Below are positions 62,891 to 64,000 of a DNA stretch of 64,000 nt, piece by piece. The position numbers and the translations under genes are program-made. Under the pieces are notes generated by a model that saw only the letters and a program-made list of their open reading frames with translations, had not been told where the DNA came from and did no database searches. Each line of letters opens with the position of its first letter. Position 1 is the first letter of the stretch. Source of the DNA: Chaetomium olivaceum (Eukaryota; Ascomycota; Sordariomycetes; Sordariales; Chaetomiaceae); the NCBI GenBank assembly GCA_039881045.1, contig JAYWVB010000006.1:248001-312000 (forward strand). The letters are read 5' to 3'.

Positions 62891-64000
62891 AGTGAATGAG
62901 GTCTTTACGGCAGGCGCGGGGTTGGCTTTTCCCTTTACGATGTTCGATTCAGGGTTATGCCTTGGGAATGAGTGAGATCCTTCTTCTACCTATTCTGGTT
63001 ATGCTGGAAAGGAGGGTCATTCTTGTCAAAGCGTGTTGCAGCTCAGCTCAGTCCTAGGTTTCAATTATTCACTACGTTCCATTCAGTATTCAATCGAATA
63101 CAATGCTAGCGGTACTTGGTTATACGGTTTTGAAGTTCAATTAAAGTTCAGTGCATTGTCCCTGTCTTGCCTCTAAATCTCGAGATCAGACGATACCTAC
63201 GATACACTGACTGTAGAGAAGCTGCAAAATATGCTACAGTGCTCCAAGGCTGATGACGCAGCACCTGCTCTCTCTTGGTCGCCTTCCGAGGCCAAGCCAC
63301 ATACACCACACCACACACAGCATGGAAGCCGCATTGTCTTCAGAATGACGTGACCATTGCAGGGGGCCATGAGACATCCCTGCAACAACTTGGGCAAGCT
63401 GGCAAGCATTGAGCAAAAGGAAATTGTTTTGCAGAATTCGGGCGGATTGCCCCCTTTCTTGCAACCCCGGCCAGCCACAGCTTATCTCGAATCATTATGC
63501 CTGATGTGGAGGCACTGAACGCGACACATCTCGAATTTCCCAATTAACGTGTTCAGGTGTGCTGTTTCGCAGAGCACCTACCTACCGAGCTATCGTGTCG
63601 AAGTTTTGAAGTTTTCTAGCTGCTTCGCTAGCTGTGGGCCAGCTTCTTTTTAATAAATACCTACCTAACTACCCGCTCCAGCAACCGGAACTACCTCTCC
63701 TTGACTTGGCTTAATCTTGATCATACATACGTACGTCAATCAACAAGCGAATTGCACCCCGTTAGTCCCCGGTTTCTCCGTGTCACCCGATAGTTATCCA
63801 TCGACTATTCCCTAAGTCTACGAGTTCGATACTCGAAAAGAAAGAAACCCACCACTCAAAGCTCCCTGTGGGAGCAGATAGTGATTGCGGGATCGGCGAT
63901 TGACAAGCCGCAAATCTGACAACCGCAGCAACAGGCCACGCTTCAACAACCTCTCAAGCTATTGGGCGGATCGAATTCGATTCTCGGCTTCCCGGGACGA
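62891..64000. other. Right-hand flank without a recognised gene
   Basis: The F-box gene's 3' end, then about 1 kb with only short random frames. A possible T-arm-like hairpin at 63821–63835 lacks the rest of a tRNA. The next gene presumably lies beyond the window. Confidence 0.45.

Noticed and set aside
63821..63835. T-arm-like hairpin CGAGTTCGATACTCG, possible tRNA
   Set aside because: No acceptor stem, D-arm or anticodon arm can be fitted around it.

Overview
The window looks like nuclear DNA of a filamentous ascomycete, most likely a sordariomycete (Sordariales-type). The genes are GC-rich and protein-coding, with short GT–AG introns of roughly 45–100 nt (one near 300 nt). Their content is typical of such fungi: GT90 glycosyltransferase, TRAPP subunit, 19.3 kDa complex I subunit, Rsp5-type ligase, VTC polyphosphate proteins, gamma-tubulin, AHC1-type zinc finger. 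I see no rRNA, tRNA, CRISPR array, intact transposon or secondary-metabolite cluster. Species cannot be fixed from the sequence alone.

Layout from left to right: (1) 0–20 kb: a possible 3' end of a CDS, GT90 glycosyltransferase, Tca17, mitochondrial malonyl-CoA:ACP transacylase, exosome Rrp4, fatty aldehyde dehydrogenase, mitoribosomal Rsm24/mS35, Alg13, actin regulator Aip1, an unnamed basic protein with an H1-like tail, and a nuclear poly(A)-binding Pab2-like protein. (2) 20–31.6 kb: the HECT ubiquitin ligase Rsp5, a membrane-anchored amidohydrolase, a nitronate monooxygenase and an SPX/membrane protein of the VTC type. (3) 31.6–49 kb: a 3.3 kb gene-free stretch, Mpp10, complex I PSST, gamma-tubulin, a large phospholipase D and Coq7. 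(4) 49–64 kb: Rtf1, an AHC1-type ADA-complex zinc finger, an Alba-domain protein, Vtc1, a Tctex-type dynein light chain, an F-box protein and gene-poor flanks.

The genes are mostly housekeeping and are not a functional cluster. Three serve mitochondria (Mct1, Rsm24, PSST) and Coq7 serves ubiquinone synthesis. Rrp4, Mpp10 and Pab2 handle RNA. Rtf1, AHC1 and the H1-like protein act on chromatin or transcription. The SPX protein and Vtc1 belong to the same polyphosphate-polymerase family of proteins. Eight gene pairs are head-to-head with shared upstream regions, so orientation tends to alternate.

The strongest anomaly is that 11 of 25 complete genes need one or more single-base corrections to read through (about 20 sites, many in short G or C runs). 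The other genes are open end to end. Affected genes include ones expected to be essential, and every corrected length comes out a whole number of codons. Base-level sequence error is therefore the leading explanation. Separately, ALG13 is followed in frame by two TAG codons, each followed by more open, coding-like sequence.
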